From positions 744,001 through 808,000 of the forward strand of contig JAQJVL010000280.1 of assembly GCA_035578905.1 (NCBI GenBank): a stretch of DNA of 64,000 bases, read 5' to 3'. The DNA is from Stictocephala bisonia. Taxonomy: Eukaryota > Arthropoda > Insecta > Hemiptera > Membracidae. The position numbers were made by a program, and so were the translations under genes. Positions 45,000 to 61,228 of this stretch are shown in pieces (the stretch's first letter is position 1; each line of letters opens with the position of its first letter). Below the pieces are notes generated by a model, which worked only from the letters and a program-made list of their open reading frames with translations, was not told where the DNA came from and ran no database searches.

Positions 45000-45910
45000 T
45001 GGTACATATAACCATAAACATTGTTTAAACTACAAGCTACAAGTAGAAACTGTAAAGAGTTAACAAATAATAAAAGAAAAATGTTAAATGATTGTAGTAA
45101 TGCTACCACCATCATCAAAATATTCAACATTGCCTTCTGGTGTAGATTTATTTCAAATAACACTAAATGAGATAAGCCCAGTCTTAGTAATTATAACAGA
45201 TCACAAAATGTTAAAACCTGAAATTGACAGGTTAAATTTTCAAAATTTTACTGTAAATAGTTATTATGAACGAAAAACAACTATACCCACCCGCCCATCC
45301 ACACACGTACTGTGGTATTGACTCACCCGCCCACCCACACACGTACTGTGGTATTGACTCACCCGCCCACCCACACACGTACTGTGGTATTGACCCACCT
45401 GCCCACCCACACACATACTGTGGTATTGATGTTGTCATGATAATTTCAAAACCGAACATATATGTTAAAAAAGTTAACTTTCCCTCTGTTGATATGTTAA
45501 TAGAAAACAACATTTTAGAGTGCTGTCTCTCAGAGTTGAAATGTTACAAAAAGAAAGTTGTACTTGTTGGGATTTAAAGATCCCCTAACATATGTTTGGT
45601 AAACAGATTCTTTGACAAATTCAATACCCTTTTAAAAATTGTGTGCTCTAGATATGACTATGCTAGTGACTTTAAAATTGATGTATTAACTGAATCTAAT
45701 GCTAGTATCGGGCTACATAATATTTTTAAATCATATTCTATGACCTGCTCAATTAAATTCCCAACTAGATACAGTAAAACTAAAAAAAGTGCAATTGATA
45801 ACACATTGAAAAATTTTCCCTTAGATAGCATGAAAGTGACTGATCTAATTACAGAAATATCAGATCATGATGCACAATTATTAAAATTGATATCACTAAA
45901 TTCTTGAAAT
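45000..45910 (+). pseudogene. LINE AP-endonuclease region, interrupted
   Basis: Frames at 45088-45285 (IITDHKMLKPEIDRLNFQNF), 45440-45577 (KKVVLVGI, then a stop where YRSP is usual) and 45596-45907 belong together. The last contains SAIDNTL and ITEISDHDAQLL, whose SDHDAQ is the terminal catalytic motif of LINE endonucleases. A minisatellite patch sits inside it. Confidence 0.75.
45285..45430 (+). repeat. 36-bp minisatellite inserted in a LINE endonuclease
   Basis: Four very similar units (CCCACCCACACACGTACTGT) begin right after the YYER codons of the LINE and end at GGTATTGATG. The LINE reading resumes within a few codons. Confidence 0.92.
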
Positions 45911-46009
45911 AAAAAAATTAAAAATAATAAATTTACAACAATAACTTGTAGACATTTATTAATGCTAATATATAAGTTTTTTATTATGATTTCTGAGGAA
46001 GATTATCTA

Positions 46010-46630
46010 AATGTTTATCGTTCTTGTACTGATCCAAAGTTTGATGATTTCTTTGGTAGCTTTATGTATTATTTTAACAAATGTTTACCTAAAGTAAAAA
46101 AAGAGGGTTTATAATAATAATAATAAATTAATTACAGATGATATTGTTAATAGTAAAAATGCATTAATTGAGTTAAGTAAAACATCTAGGCATAACAACG
46201 TTAATACCCAAGAGGTCATGTATAATATAAAAAGCAGGAAAAATATTTTGAAAAATAAAGTCATTGCTGCAAAAAGAGATTTTTATGACAATGTGATTGG
46301 GCAAGCTACAATTGTGTCTAAGACAACATGGAATATAATAAATAAAAAGTTGGGAATTAAGAGAAGCAAGCTGATAAAACAATATTAAACTTAATAATGA
46401 TCCTTTCATCACTAATGAAATTTTTTAATAAGTTTTTTGATAACGTAGTTCAAAAACATATGTATCAACAAAACTTTCACCTACTAGGACAGTGATCAAG
46501 CCAGCTCAGAATAAAACTGCACAGTTCATGCTCAATACTGTAACTGAAACTGATATTGATAATGTAATAAGATCTTTTGAGAATAAGTTTTCTACGGGCT
46601 ATGATGAAATATCAATTCCAGGTCCTTTAC
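46010..46630 (+). pseudogene. LINE linker and first RT motifs
   Basis: Plus-strand readings include AAKRDFYDNVIGQATIVSKT followed by TWNIINKKLG (about 46260-46360), the conserved linker before the RT. TETDIDNVIRSFENKFSTGYDEISIPG (about 46545-46622) is the start of the RT. Stops occur between them. The reading is cut at about 46635 by a minisatellite unit and the composite insertion. Confidence 0.65.
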
Positions 46631-46639
46631 CTTTAATAC

Positions 46640-46670
46640 AATAGTATGTGTATGGGTGGGTGGATGGGAG
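46640..46670 (-). repeat. Single minisatellite unit at an insertion edge
   Basis: GTGTATGGGTGGGTGGATGG matches the reverse complement of the 36-bp minisatellite. It lies exactly where the LINE RT reading stops. Confidence 0.7.
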
Positions 46671-46885
46671 CATGCCACAAGTAAACAACAGTATTTAAAA
46701 ACAATGCATACTGCATTTAAGACATTTTTTAAACAGACTGTATTTTTTAAACACACCTTAGATTCCCTGGCTGTTGGGCTATTAATAAATAGTCTGTTCT
46801 GAGCTAAACCGAACTCTGATACTAACAATGACTACACTCGTTGATTTACACTTATCACACTCATTCACCCCTCATATTCACGCAT

Positions 46886-46886
46886 A

Positions 46887-46926
<40 letters not shown>
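46886..46926. repeat. Compound TC/TA microsatellite
   Basis: About 12 TC dinucleotides followed by about seven TA dinucleotides. Confidence 0.95.
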
Positions 46927-47152
46927 CATACGATCCGCGTCTCAGAAATGAATAATGAATAGAAATCTTTGGGTTCATACTATATTTGGGAACATAATTA
47001 GTTTAGTAATAATTAATAATATTAATATCTCTTCAATCAAAATATTTGAAGTATTAGCAATCACACGTTTTCTCTGTGGTTCCAATTTCTCGAAGTCTAT
47101 CTTAGTAAATAACAATGATACAATATCATCTAAACACATTCTACAATCACGT

Positions 47153-47560
47153 TTATTTTAAATCATGTGGATCAATCTTATCAATGGTCTTGATGTTATC
47201 AGGGAGCAAATTCCATAAAGAACAAGCAGAAACGGTAAAAGAGTTGCTATAGAGAGTGGTGTAATGAATTGGCACTGATAGTAGGGAGGCTTCTTGACGT
47301 GTATTTTTGGTGCTGAAATCGGAGATGAACTTGAAACGCTCGGACAAGTATTTAGGAGATCTAGTGTTTAAAATATTAAACACAAGAATAAGGATTTGGT
47401 ATTCACAAAATTGTTTTAGTTTGAGCATACCTAACTGTTTGAAGAATAGAGAAACATGGTCGTCCCGACTTAAATTGAATATAAATCTAATGCAGAAGTT
47501 CTGTGCTTTTTGAAACCTGTCCGAGAGCTTAACAGTCATGTCATTGCAGAACCAGAGTTT
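47153..47560 (-). pseudogene. LINE C-terminal fragment, minus strand
   Basis: 128 codons beginning MTVKLSDRFQKAQNFCIRFI and ending LWNLLPDNIKTIDKID, the C-terminal region after the RT. It is the same family as 13424-13729 (MTVELLDRLQCAQNYCIRFI). Its 5' half is repeated after the assembly gap (51150-51285). Confidence 0.8.
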
Positions 47561-47794
47561 TTACCAGCATCACTTTTAACAGAACATGGCAGATAGGAAG
47601 TACAGCGTTTAAGACTGTGAATGCCAGCAAAGGTGGATGGTAGAATCAATACCATTGTACCTGTATTATTTGGGGGGGGGGGGGGTGAAGTCTACTGTAG
47701 GTATATGGGTGTGGGTCGATCAACACCACTGGGAGGAGGTCAATAAATCAATACAGTTCTTCATTCGAGTTTTGTAGTTTTCTGAAAGAATTTT

Positions 47795-48290
47795 CGATAC
47801 TCACTGAGCACAAAACTTTTGGTAGCCTAACCTGTTAGTCACTACCTCGTACAAAACATCCTTGGAAATTTGTGAATATTCCTCCGAAAGTTCTGAGATG
47901 GTGAAGCGTTAGTTGTCACAAATTTTTGCATTGGTTTTTTAACTAGATCATCAGTGACCATCTTTCTTCGTCATGGACATATGTTCTACCACTTTTAAAC
48001 ACACAAACCAATTTCCGAACAATTCCTGCACTTGTAACATTTGACTCGTACACAGCACTAAGTTCTCTATGAATTGCTGCTGCCAAATACTGCTTGGCCA
48101 AGAAAAATGGAATGAGAGAACGCACTTCACACTTGGCGGAAATTTTTATTGCAGCGCTCATTTCGACAAGTGACTGAAACAAACTAGTGCTAGGACAACC
48201 TTCACTCTAATACGGCTGGACGCCCACTGACCTGATCAGAGCAAGGTGGTGGTCCTACCCCCTCTACTTCCCACGGAGTGAGCAAACGGA
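47795..48290 (-). pseudogene. mariner transposase N-terminal relic
   Basis: On the minus strand the frame ending at 47943 reads MSAAIKISAKCEVRSLIPFF, then VYESNVTSAGIVRKL and GRTYVHDEER, the mariner helix-turn-helix region. After a frameshift, RFTISELSEEYSQISKDVLY can be read to about 47800. The catalytic part is absent. The relic is repeated at about 51545-52050. Confidence 0.8.
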
Positions 48291-48299
48291 GGTCCGAAC

Positions 48300-49560
48300 A
48301 GCCTTTGTAAAACTATGTTTTCCTATAAACCCTAATATAAATTTATTATTAGAACCTAAATGTAAAATCTTGGTTGGCCTACTTTTGTAATCCTGGTTTT
48401 TTTTCCTCTAAAACTGTATAATATATTATGTTTTCCTGAATATTAAATTTATTGGTTAAAAGACTGATGGAATGATGCTATGTTCTGAATAGTTATGCTC
48501 AATTTTTTAACTTCTTAAAAGAAGGCTACTCTTTTTTTGTAGGAATTTTAAAAATGTTTGATTTTTTCTAGGATTAACATAGTTAGGTCTACACTTACAG
48601 TTCAATTTAAAAAATCTTAAAACATATGGAATGGATAATAAAAGGGTGCAGTGTGGCTAGTAAGGCATCTAGTTGGCATCTTAAATAGGAATACTAATAA
48701 ACTTTAATTAGAGGAGAGGGGCTGGTTCTGTTAATATTGTAAATTCAAAAGTAATTTTTAATAAACTAATATCTATGTAGGCCTATTATACAAATAAATA
48801 GTCATTGATTGTAAATATCACATATACCCTATTACTAATATTATATTTGTTGGATATAACGTGAGTTTAATTTAGAAAAAAAACTTTATTGTATGCCAAA
48901 ACAAATTAAAATATAGTAACTGAATAATATACATTATTTACATAGACATAGGCCCTACTCAGTTTTTTCATTGAGAGATATTAAATAACTAACTGTATAG
49001 TCATTCTTTCATACATTGAATGATAAATATAATGAAGTACCCTTTTTTATTCATTTTTATAATTCTTTCATAACCATTCTTTCAATCTAGCTTAAAACTA
49101 TCGAAAGCATGGTGTTCTATTAAACAATAATATTTTTTTAATATGATCCCATTGCTGTCCCATGATGAAATTTTACATACAGGGGTACAAATAGTGTGCC
49201 TATAACATATTATTTTTACAAACAAAAACAAAAGGGGCCTTTTTGAGATTTTTCAAAAAAACTTACTATTTTTGAAAAAAAAATAAAATAAAATGAATGT
49301 AATAGTGGCATGTTGTATGTCAAATGAAAGGCCTTTAAATTCTAAAGAGAGTGATACCACTTTAAACTTTCTAGGAGCATTGTTGCCTGATTTAACACCT
49401 ATTTTAAGTACAAGCGCAAGGTCAAAATCAGTCAAGGTCAAACTTTTTAGCGTTTTTGACCCTTGATAACTAAAATAATAAGCGCTCAAAAAATCTAAAA
49501 TTTTGGATTTTTAATAGTCTTACTGGGTACTTTTAGTATACCAAAAATCATCAAAATCCA
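48300..49560. other. AT-rich non-coding part of the composite insertion
   Basis: No recognised protein or RNA. It is present in both copies flanking the gap (second copy about 52060-53290), including AATCAGTCAAGGTCAAACTT near 49427. Confidence 0.45.
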
Positions 49561-49684
49561 AAATGTCAAGGTCTTCACCATTGGTTGACTTGATATGGAA
49601 TGACACTGAGATTAACTATCTCAATGTAAAGATATTCAATTCAAATACCACAATGCTTATCAAGATTTTATTTATACATGTACA

Positions 49685-49795
49685 TGACCCAACCCTCATC
49701 CATACATATCCAGGGGTGACACATCCGCTCACCCAGACACTTAAAAGTGGTTGTGACCCACCCATCCACACATACAAATGTCCCCATTTTCTTAA
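49685..49795 (+). repeat. Diverged minisatellite units beside the LINE RT
   Basis: Three units such as CACCCAGACACTTAAAAGTG and CCCACCCATCCACACATACA, clearly of the 36-bp family but degenerate. The second copy is at 53405-53515. Confidence 0.75.
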
Positions 49796-49829
49796 ATTTA
49801 TTTGAATTTTTTATCTATCTATCTATTTT

Positions 49830-50880
49830 AGAGAGACTGAAAAAATCTATCAGAGAGACTGAAAATAATAATTTATTAACTGACTCTCAATTTGGTTTCA
49901 GAGCAAGAAAGTCCACAAAAATAGCTTTTTTGAATACCTCTGAGTCAATTTTACAGTCTTTTGAAAGCAAAGAATCAGTCTCCATGCTACTTTTTGACCT
50001 AACTAAAGCTGTTGATAGTATTCCTTTTGATATTTAGTTTGAAACGCTTGAGTTATATGATCTAAATTCTGAATCACTTGGAGCTATAAAATCATACTTA
50101 GGAAATAGAACTTAGTTTGTTAATGTCAGGGGTAACAACTCCAAGGCAGCTACGGTAAGAGCGGGTATCCACAGGGTTCAGGTCTTGGCTCTTTTTGTTC
50201 ATAGTAGCCAGTTTGAAATAGAACTCAGTTTGTTAATGTCAGGGGGACAACTGCAAGGTAGCTACGATAAGGGCTGGTGTCCACAGGGTTCAGTTCTTGG
50301 CTCTTTTTTGTTCATAGTAGCCATGAACGATCTTCCTAGAAACTTACCTTTCAACTGTGTAATTTATACAGACGACACAATTTGTGCAAATAATAAAGAT
50401 TCAACTATTCTTTTTCAAACCATTCAGTGTGCTAAAAATGTTTTAAAAACTGGTATTCTGCTAATAAATTAATTTGTAGACAAAAAGTAGAGATTTTTCT
50501 CTAGCATATAAAAACTATCTGACCAGGCAGTAAAATTTCTCAGGATTTATATAGATATAGGTAATAGACTTAGCTAGAACATTCATATAAACAAGTCAAA
50601 CAAAAAACTCCTAGTTGAAATTGAAACCCCTACTTTGTACTAAATATTTAAAATCTGCTTATTTTGTATTATTTCATTCTTATATTAAATATGGTCTTGT
50701 CATTTGTGGACATTCCCCTCACATTCAAAATGCACTTTTGCTTCAGAAAAAGTTAATACGTATTATGGCTGGGGTGGACCCTGTGGAGCACTGCAGACCT
50801 CTGTTTGTGGATCTTTGGATTTGCAGAGTTGTTAATCTTTACATATATAGTATACGTGTATGTACACCAAATCAAACATA
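49830..50880 (+). pseudogene. LINE reverse transcriptase, allelic copy 1 (broken)
   Basis: Blocks in order: LLTDSQFGFRARKSTKIAFL (motif 2), SMLLFDLTKAVDSIPF (motif A with Asp, then a stop), [13 protein letters not shown] (motif B), [10 protein letters not shown] (motif C) and LLLQKKLIRIMAGVDPVEHC (post-RT region). A roughly 80-base stretch around VNVRGNNS is locally duplicated (about 50100-50250). Several stops make it non-functional. Confidence 0.85.
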
Positions 50881-51049
50881 GATGAATTTCAAATAAGACA
50901 TGAGGTACATAACTATCAAACTAGGAGAAATAATACTCTAGATATTCCACGACACAGGTTGGCTTTATCGGGCAGTTCTTTCAAAAGTAATTGCATAACA
51001 TTTTTTAATGAGCTGCCTGAATCTTAAGACTGTCAGTTGATGTACTAGC

Positions 51050-51149
51050 NNNNNNNNNNNNNNNNNNNNNNNNNNNNNNNNNNNNNNNNNNNNNNNNNNN
51101 NNNNNNNNNNNNNNNNNNNNNNNNNNNNNNNNNNNNNNNNNNNNNNNNN
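51050..51149. other. Assembly gap of 100 N
   Basis: Exactly 100 unknown bases, a conventional placeholder for a gap of unknown size between contigs. Confidence 0.99.
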
Positions 51150-51544
51150 ACAAAATTTTTTTTAGTTTGAGCCCCCTAACTGTTTGAAGAATAGAGAAAC
51201 ATGGTCCGTCCCGACTTAAATTGAATATAAATCTAATGCAGAAGTTCTGTGCTTTTTGAAACCTGTCCGAGAGCTTAACAGTCATGTCATTGCAGAACCA
51301 GAGTTTTTACCAGCATCACTTTAACAGAACATGGCAGATAGGAAGTACAGCGTTTAAGACTGTGAATGCCAGCAAAGGTGGATGGTAGAATCAATACCAA
51401 TGTACCTGTATTATTTGGAGGGGGGGGGGGATGAAGTCTACTGTACGTATATGGGTGTGTGGGTCGATCAACACCACTGGGAGGAGGTCAATAAATCAAT
51501 ACAGTTCTTCATTCGAGTTTTGTAGTTTTCTGAAAGAATTTTCG

Positions 51545-52050
51545 ATACTCACTGAGCACAAAACTTTTGGTAGCCTAACCTGTTAGTCACTACCTCGTAC
51601 AAAACATCCTTAGAAATTTGTGAATATTCCTCCGAAAGTTCTGAGATGGTGAAGCGTTAGTTGTCACAAATTTTTGCATTGGTTTTTTAACTAGATCATC
51701 AGTGACCATCTTTCTTCGTCATGGATATATGTTCTACCACTTTTAAACACACAAACCAATTTCCGAACAATTCCTGCACTTGTTACATTTGACCCGTACA
51801 CAGCACTAAGTTCTCTATGAATTGCTGCTGCCAAATACTGCTTGGCCAAGAAAAATGGAATGAGAGAACGCACTTCACACTTGGCGGAAATTTTTATTGC
51901 AGCGCTCATTTCGACAAGTGACTGAAAACAAACTATAGCTAGGACAACCTTCACTCTAATACGGCTGGACGCCCACTGACCTGATCAGAGCAAGATGGTG
52001 GTCCTACCCCCTCTACTTCCCACGGAGTGAGCAAACGGAGGTCCGAACAG
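51545..52050 (-). pseudogene. mariner transposase N-terminal relic, second copy
   Basis: Same relic as at 47795-48290. It differs by a few changes (for example VYGSNVT instead of VYESNVT and an extra A in the upstream ACTGAAAACAAAC). Confidence 0.8.
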
Positions 52051-53559
52051 CCTTTGTAAAACTATGTTTTCCTATAAACCCTCATATAAATTTATTATTA
52101 GAACCTAAATGTAAAACCTTGGTTGGCCTCCTTTTGTAATCCTGGTTTTTTTCCTCTAAAACTGTATAATATATGTTTTCCTGAATATTAAATTTATTGG
52201 TTAAAAGACTGATGGAATGATGCTATGTTCTGAATAGTTATGCTCAATTTTTTAACTTCTTAAAAGTAGGCTACTCTTTTTTTGTAGGAATTTTAAAAAT
52301 GTTTGATTTTTTCTAGGATTAACATAGTTAGGTCTACACTTACAGTTCAATTTAAAAAATCTTAAAACATATGGAATGGATAATAAAAGGGTGCAGTGTG
52401 GCTTGGTAAGGCATCTAGTTGGCATCTTAAATAGGAATAATAATAAACTTTAATTAGAGGAGAGGGGGCTGGTTCTGTTAATATTGTAAATTCAAAAGTA
52501 ATTTTTAATAAACTAATATCTATGTACGCCTATTATACAAATAAATAGTCATTGATTGTAAATATCACATATACCCTATTACTAATATTATATTTGTTGG
52601 ATATAACGTGAGTTTAATTTAGAAAAAAAACTTTATTGTATGCCAAAACAAATTAAAATATAGTAACTGAATAATATACATTATTTACAGACAGAGGCCC
52701 TACTCAGTTTTTTCATTGAGAGATATTAAATAACTAACTGTATAGTCATTCTTTCATAAATTGAATGATAAATATAATGAAGTACCCTTTTTTATTCATT
52801 TTTATAATTCTTTCATAACCATTCTTTCAATCTAGCTTAAAACTATCGAAAGCATGGTGTTCTATTAAACAATAATATTTTTTTTAATATGATCCCATTG
52901 CTGTCCCATGATGAAATTTTACATACAGGGGTACAAATAGTGTGCCTATAACATATTATTTTTACAAACAAAAACAAAAGGGGCCTTTTTGAGATTTTTC
53001 AAAAAACTCAAAAAATAAAATGAATGTAATATTGGCATGTTGTATGTCAAATGAAAGGCCTTTAAATTCTAAAGAAAGTAATACCACTTTAAACTATCTA
53101 GGAGCATTGTTGCCTGATTTAACACCTATTTTAAGAACAAGCGCAAGGTCAAAATCAGTCAAGGTCAAACTTTTTAGCGTTTTTGACCCTTGATAACTAA
53201 AATACTAAGCGCTCAAAAAATCTAAAATTTTGGATTTTTAATAGTCTTACTGGGTACTTTTAGTATACCAAAAATCATCAAAATCCAAAATGTGAAGGTC
53301 TACACCATTGATTGACTTGATATGGAATGACACTGAGATTAACTATCTCAATATAAAGATATTCAATTCAAATACCACAATGCTTTTCAAGATTTTATTT
53401 ATACATGTACATGACCCAACCCTCACCCATACATATCCAGGGGTGACACATCCGCTCACCCAGACACTTAAAAGTGGTTGTGACCCACCCATCCACACAT
53501 ACAAATGTCCCCATTTTCTTAAATTTATTTGAATTTTTTATCTATCTATCTATTTTAGA

Positions 53560-54200
53560 GAGACTGAAAAAATCTATCAGAGAGACTGAAAATAATAATT
53601 TGTTAACAGACTCTCAATTTGGTTTCAGAGCAAGAAAGTCCACAAAAATAGCTTTTTTGAATGCCTTTGAGTAAATTTTACAGTCTTTTGAAAGCAAAGA
53701 ATCAGTCTCCATGCTACTTTTTGACCTAACTAAAGCTGTTGATAGTATTCCTTTTGATATTTAGTTTGAAACGCTTGAGTTATATGATCTAAATTCTGAA
53801 TCACTTGGAGCTATAAAATCATACTTAGGAAATAGAACTTAGTTTGTTAATGTCAGGGGTAACAACTCCAAGGCAGTTACGGTAAGAGCGGGTATCCACA
53901 GGGTTCAGGTCTTGGCTCTTTTTGTTCATAGTAGCCAGTTTGAAATAGAACTCAGTTTGTTAATGTCAGGGGGAACAACTGCAAGGTAGCTACGATAAGG
54001 GCTGGTGTCCACAGGGTTCAGTTCTTGGCTATTTTTTGTTCATAGTAGCCATGAACGATCTTCCTAGAAACTTACCTTTCAACTGTGTAATTTATACAGA
54101 CGACACAACAATTTGTGCAAATAATAAAGATTCAACTATTCTTTTTCAAACCATTCAATGTGCTAAAAATGTTTTAAAAACTGGTATTCTGCTAATAAAT
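53560..54200 (+). pseudogene. LINE reverse transcriptase, allelic copy 2 (broken)
   Basis: Same blocks as 49830-50480, with independent small differences. Motif C reads [11 protein letters not shown] because three bases missing in copy 1 are present here. An in-frame stop follows FLNAFE. Confidence 0.85.
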
Positions 54201-54345
54201 TAATTTGTAGACACAAAGTAGAGATTTTTCTCTAGCATATAAAAACTATCTGACCAGGCAGTAAAATTTCTCAGTATTTATATAGATATAGGTAATAGAC
54301 TTAGCTAGAACATTCATATAAACTGTTCAAACAAAAAACTCCTAG

Positions 54346-54867
54346 TTGAAATTGAGACCCCTACTTTGTACTAAATATTTAAAATCTGCTTATTTTGTAT
54401 TATTTCATTCTTATATTAAATATGGTCTTGTCATTTGTGGACATTCCCCTCACATTCAAAATGCACTTTTGCTTCAGAAAAAGTTAATACGTATTATGGC
54501 TGGGGTGGACCCTGTGGAGCACTGCAGACCTCTGTTTGTGGATCTTTGGATTTGCAGAGTTGTTAATCTTTACATATATAGTATACGCATGTACACCAAA
54601 TCAAACATAGATGAATTTCATATAAGACATGAGGTACATAACTATCAAACTAGGAGAAATAATACTCTAGATATTCCACGACACAGGTTGGCTTTATCGG
54701 GCAGTTCTTTCAAAAGTAATTGCATAACATTTTTTAATGAGCTGCCTGAATCTTTAAGACTGTCAGTTGATGTACCTAGCTTTAGATTAAAAGTGTACAC
54801 CTGGCTTATAAGCAACCCCTCTTATACAAACAAGAAATTCCTCGAATCTCATGTAAACATTATGTAA
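54346..54867 (+). pseudogene. LINE C-terminal region, complete to its stop
   Basis: 173 codons from KLRPLLCTKYLKSAYF through LLLQKKLIRIMAGVDPVEHC to ITFFNELPESLRLS and the stop after SHVNIM. This is the end of the ORF2 protein, which copy 1 loses at the gap. A 3' UTR with TTGTGATGATG runs to about 55000, close to DAPK exon 2. Confidence 0.8.
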
Positions 54868-54955
54868 ATAAGTGAGGATGACTTCGTTTAAAAAAATATA
54901 TTGTGATGATGCCTATTTCAATGCATTTATTGATCAATGTCAATGAAGATTCTGA

Positions 54956-56628
<1,673 letters not shown>

Positions 56629-56767
56629 AGTCTGTGGCGGTGAGCTGTTTGATTTTGTCGCAGAACATAAACAGCTGTCAGAGTCACAGACAGTGCATAT
56701 AGTTCGCCAGGTCTTGGAGGCAGTGCAGCATATGCACTCCCTGCATATTGCCCATCTGGATCTCAAG
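56629..56767 (+). CDS. DAPK: Death-associated protein kinase, coding exon 3
   Basis: The first base completes Leu91. Residues 92-137 follow: CGGELFDFVAEHKQLSE (hinge and alpha-D), the alpha-E helix HIVRQVLEAVQHMHSLHIA, and HLDLK with the catalytic Asp135 and Lys137. GGELFDF and the HxDLK form are typical of DAPKs. The exon ends on a codon boundary at GTTTGT, a weaker but valid donor. The acceptor is TTATTTTCGGCAG. Confidence 0.96.

Positions 56768-61228
<4,461 letters not shown>

Larger units (their letters stand above)
42000..51049 (+). mobile_element. CR1/L2-like LINE split by nested insertions
   Basis: Parts of one plus-strand LINE appear in order: ORF1 (42365-43440), endonuclease (about 45000-45910), linker (about 46010-46400), start of the RT (about 46500-46630), rest of the RT (49830-50480) and C-terminal region (50600-51049). 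The last parts recur in full at 53560-54867. They are separated by a Helitron (43637-44949), a minisatellite patch (45285-45430) and a composite block (about 46635-49825). All frames carry stops, so it is a fossil. It lies in DAPK intron 1. Confidence 0.7.
47405..51049 (+). repeat. Block A of a duplicated 3.6-kb segment ending at the gap
   Basis: It matches 51150-54780 nearly base for base along its whole length, with scattered substitutions and small indels. It ends exactly at the N run; the matching point in the other block is 54780. Confidence 0.97.
51150..54780 (+). repeat. Block B of the duplicated 3.6-kb segment, starting at the gap
   Basis: It begins immediately after the N run at a point matching 47405 and stays aligned with block A until 54780. 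Beyond that it continues into sequence not found before the gap. It contains the LINE C-terminal piece (51150-51285), mariner relic (about 51545-52050), minisatellite units (53405-53515) and LINE RT. Confidence 0.97.

Noticed and set aside
47405..54780. A genuine recent tandem segmental duplication
   Set aside because: The block ends coincide exactly with a 100-N gap on both sides, which fits a scaffolding overlap better. The duplication reading is kept only as the alternative to test.
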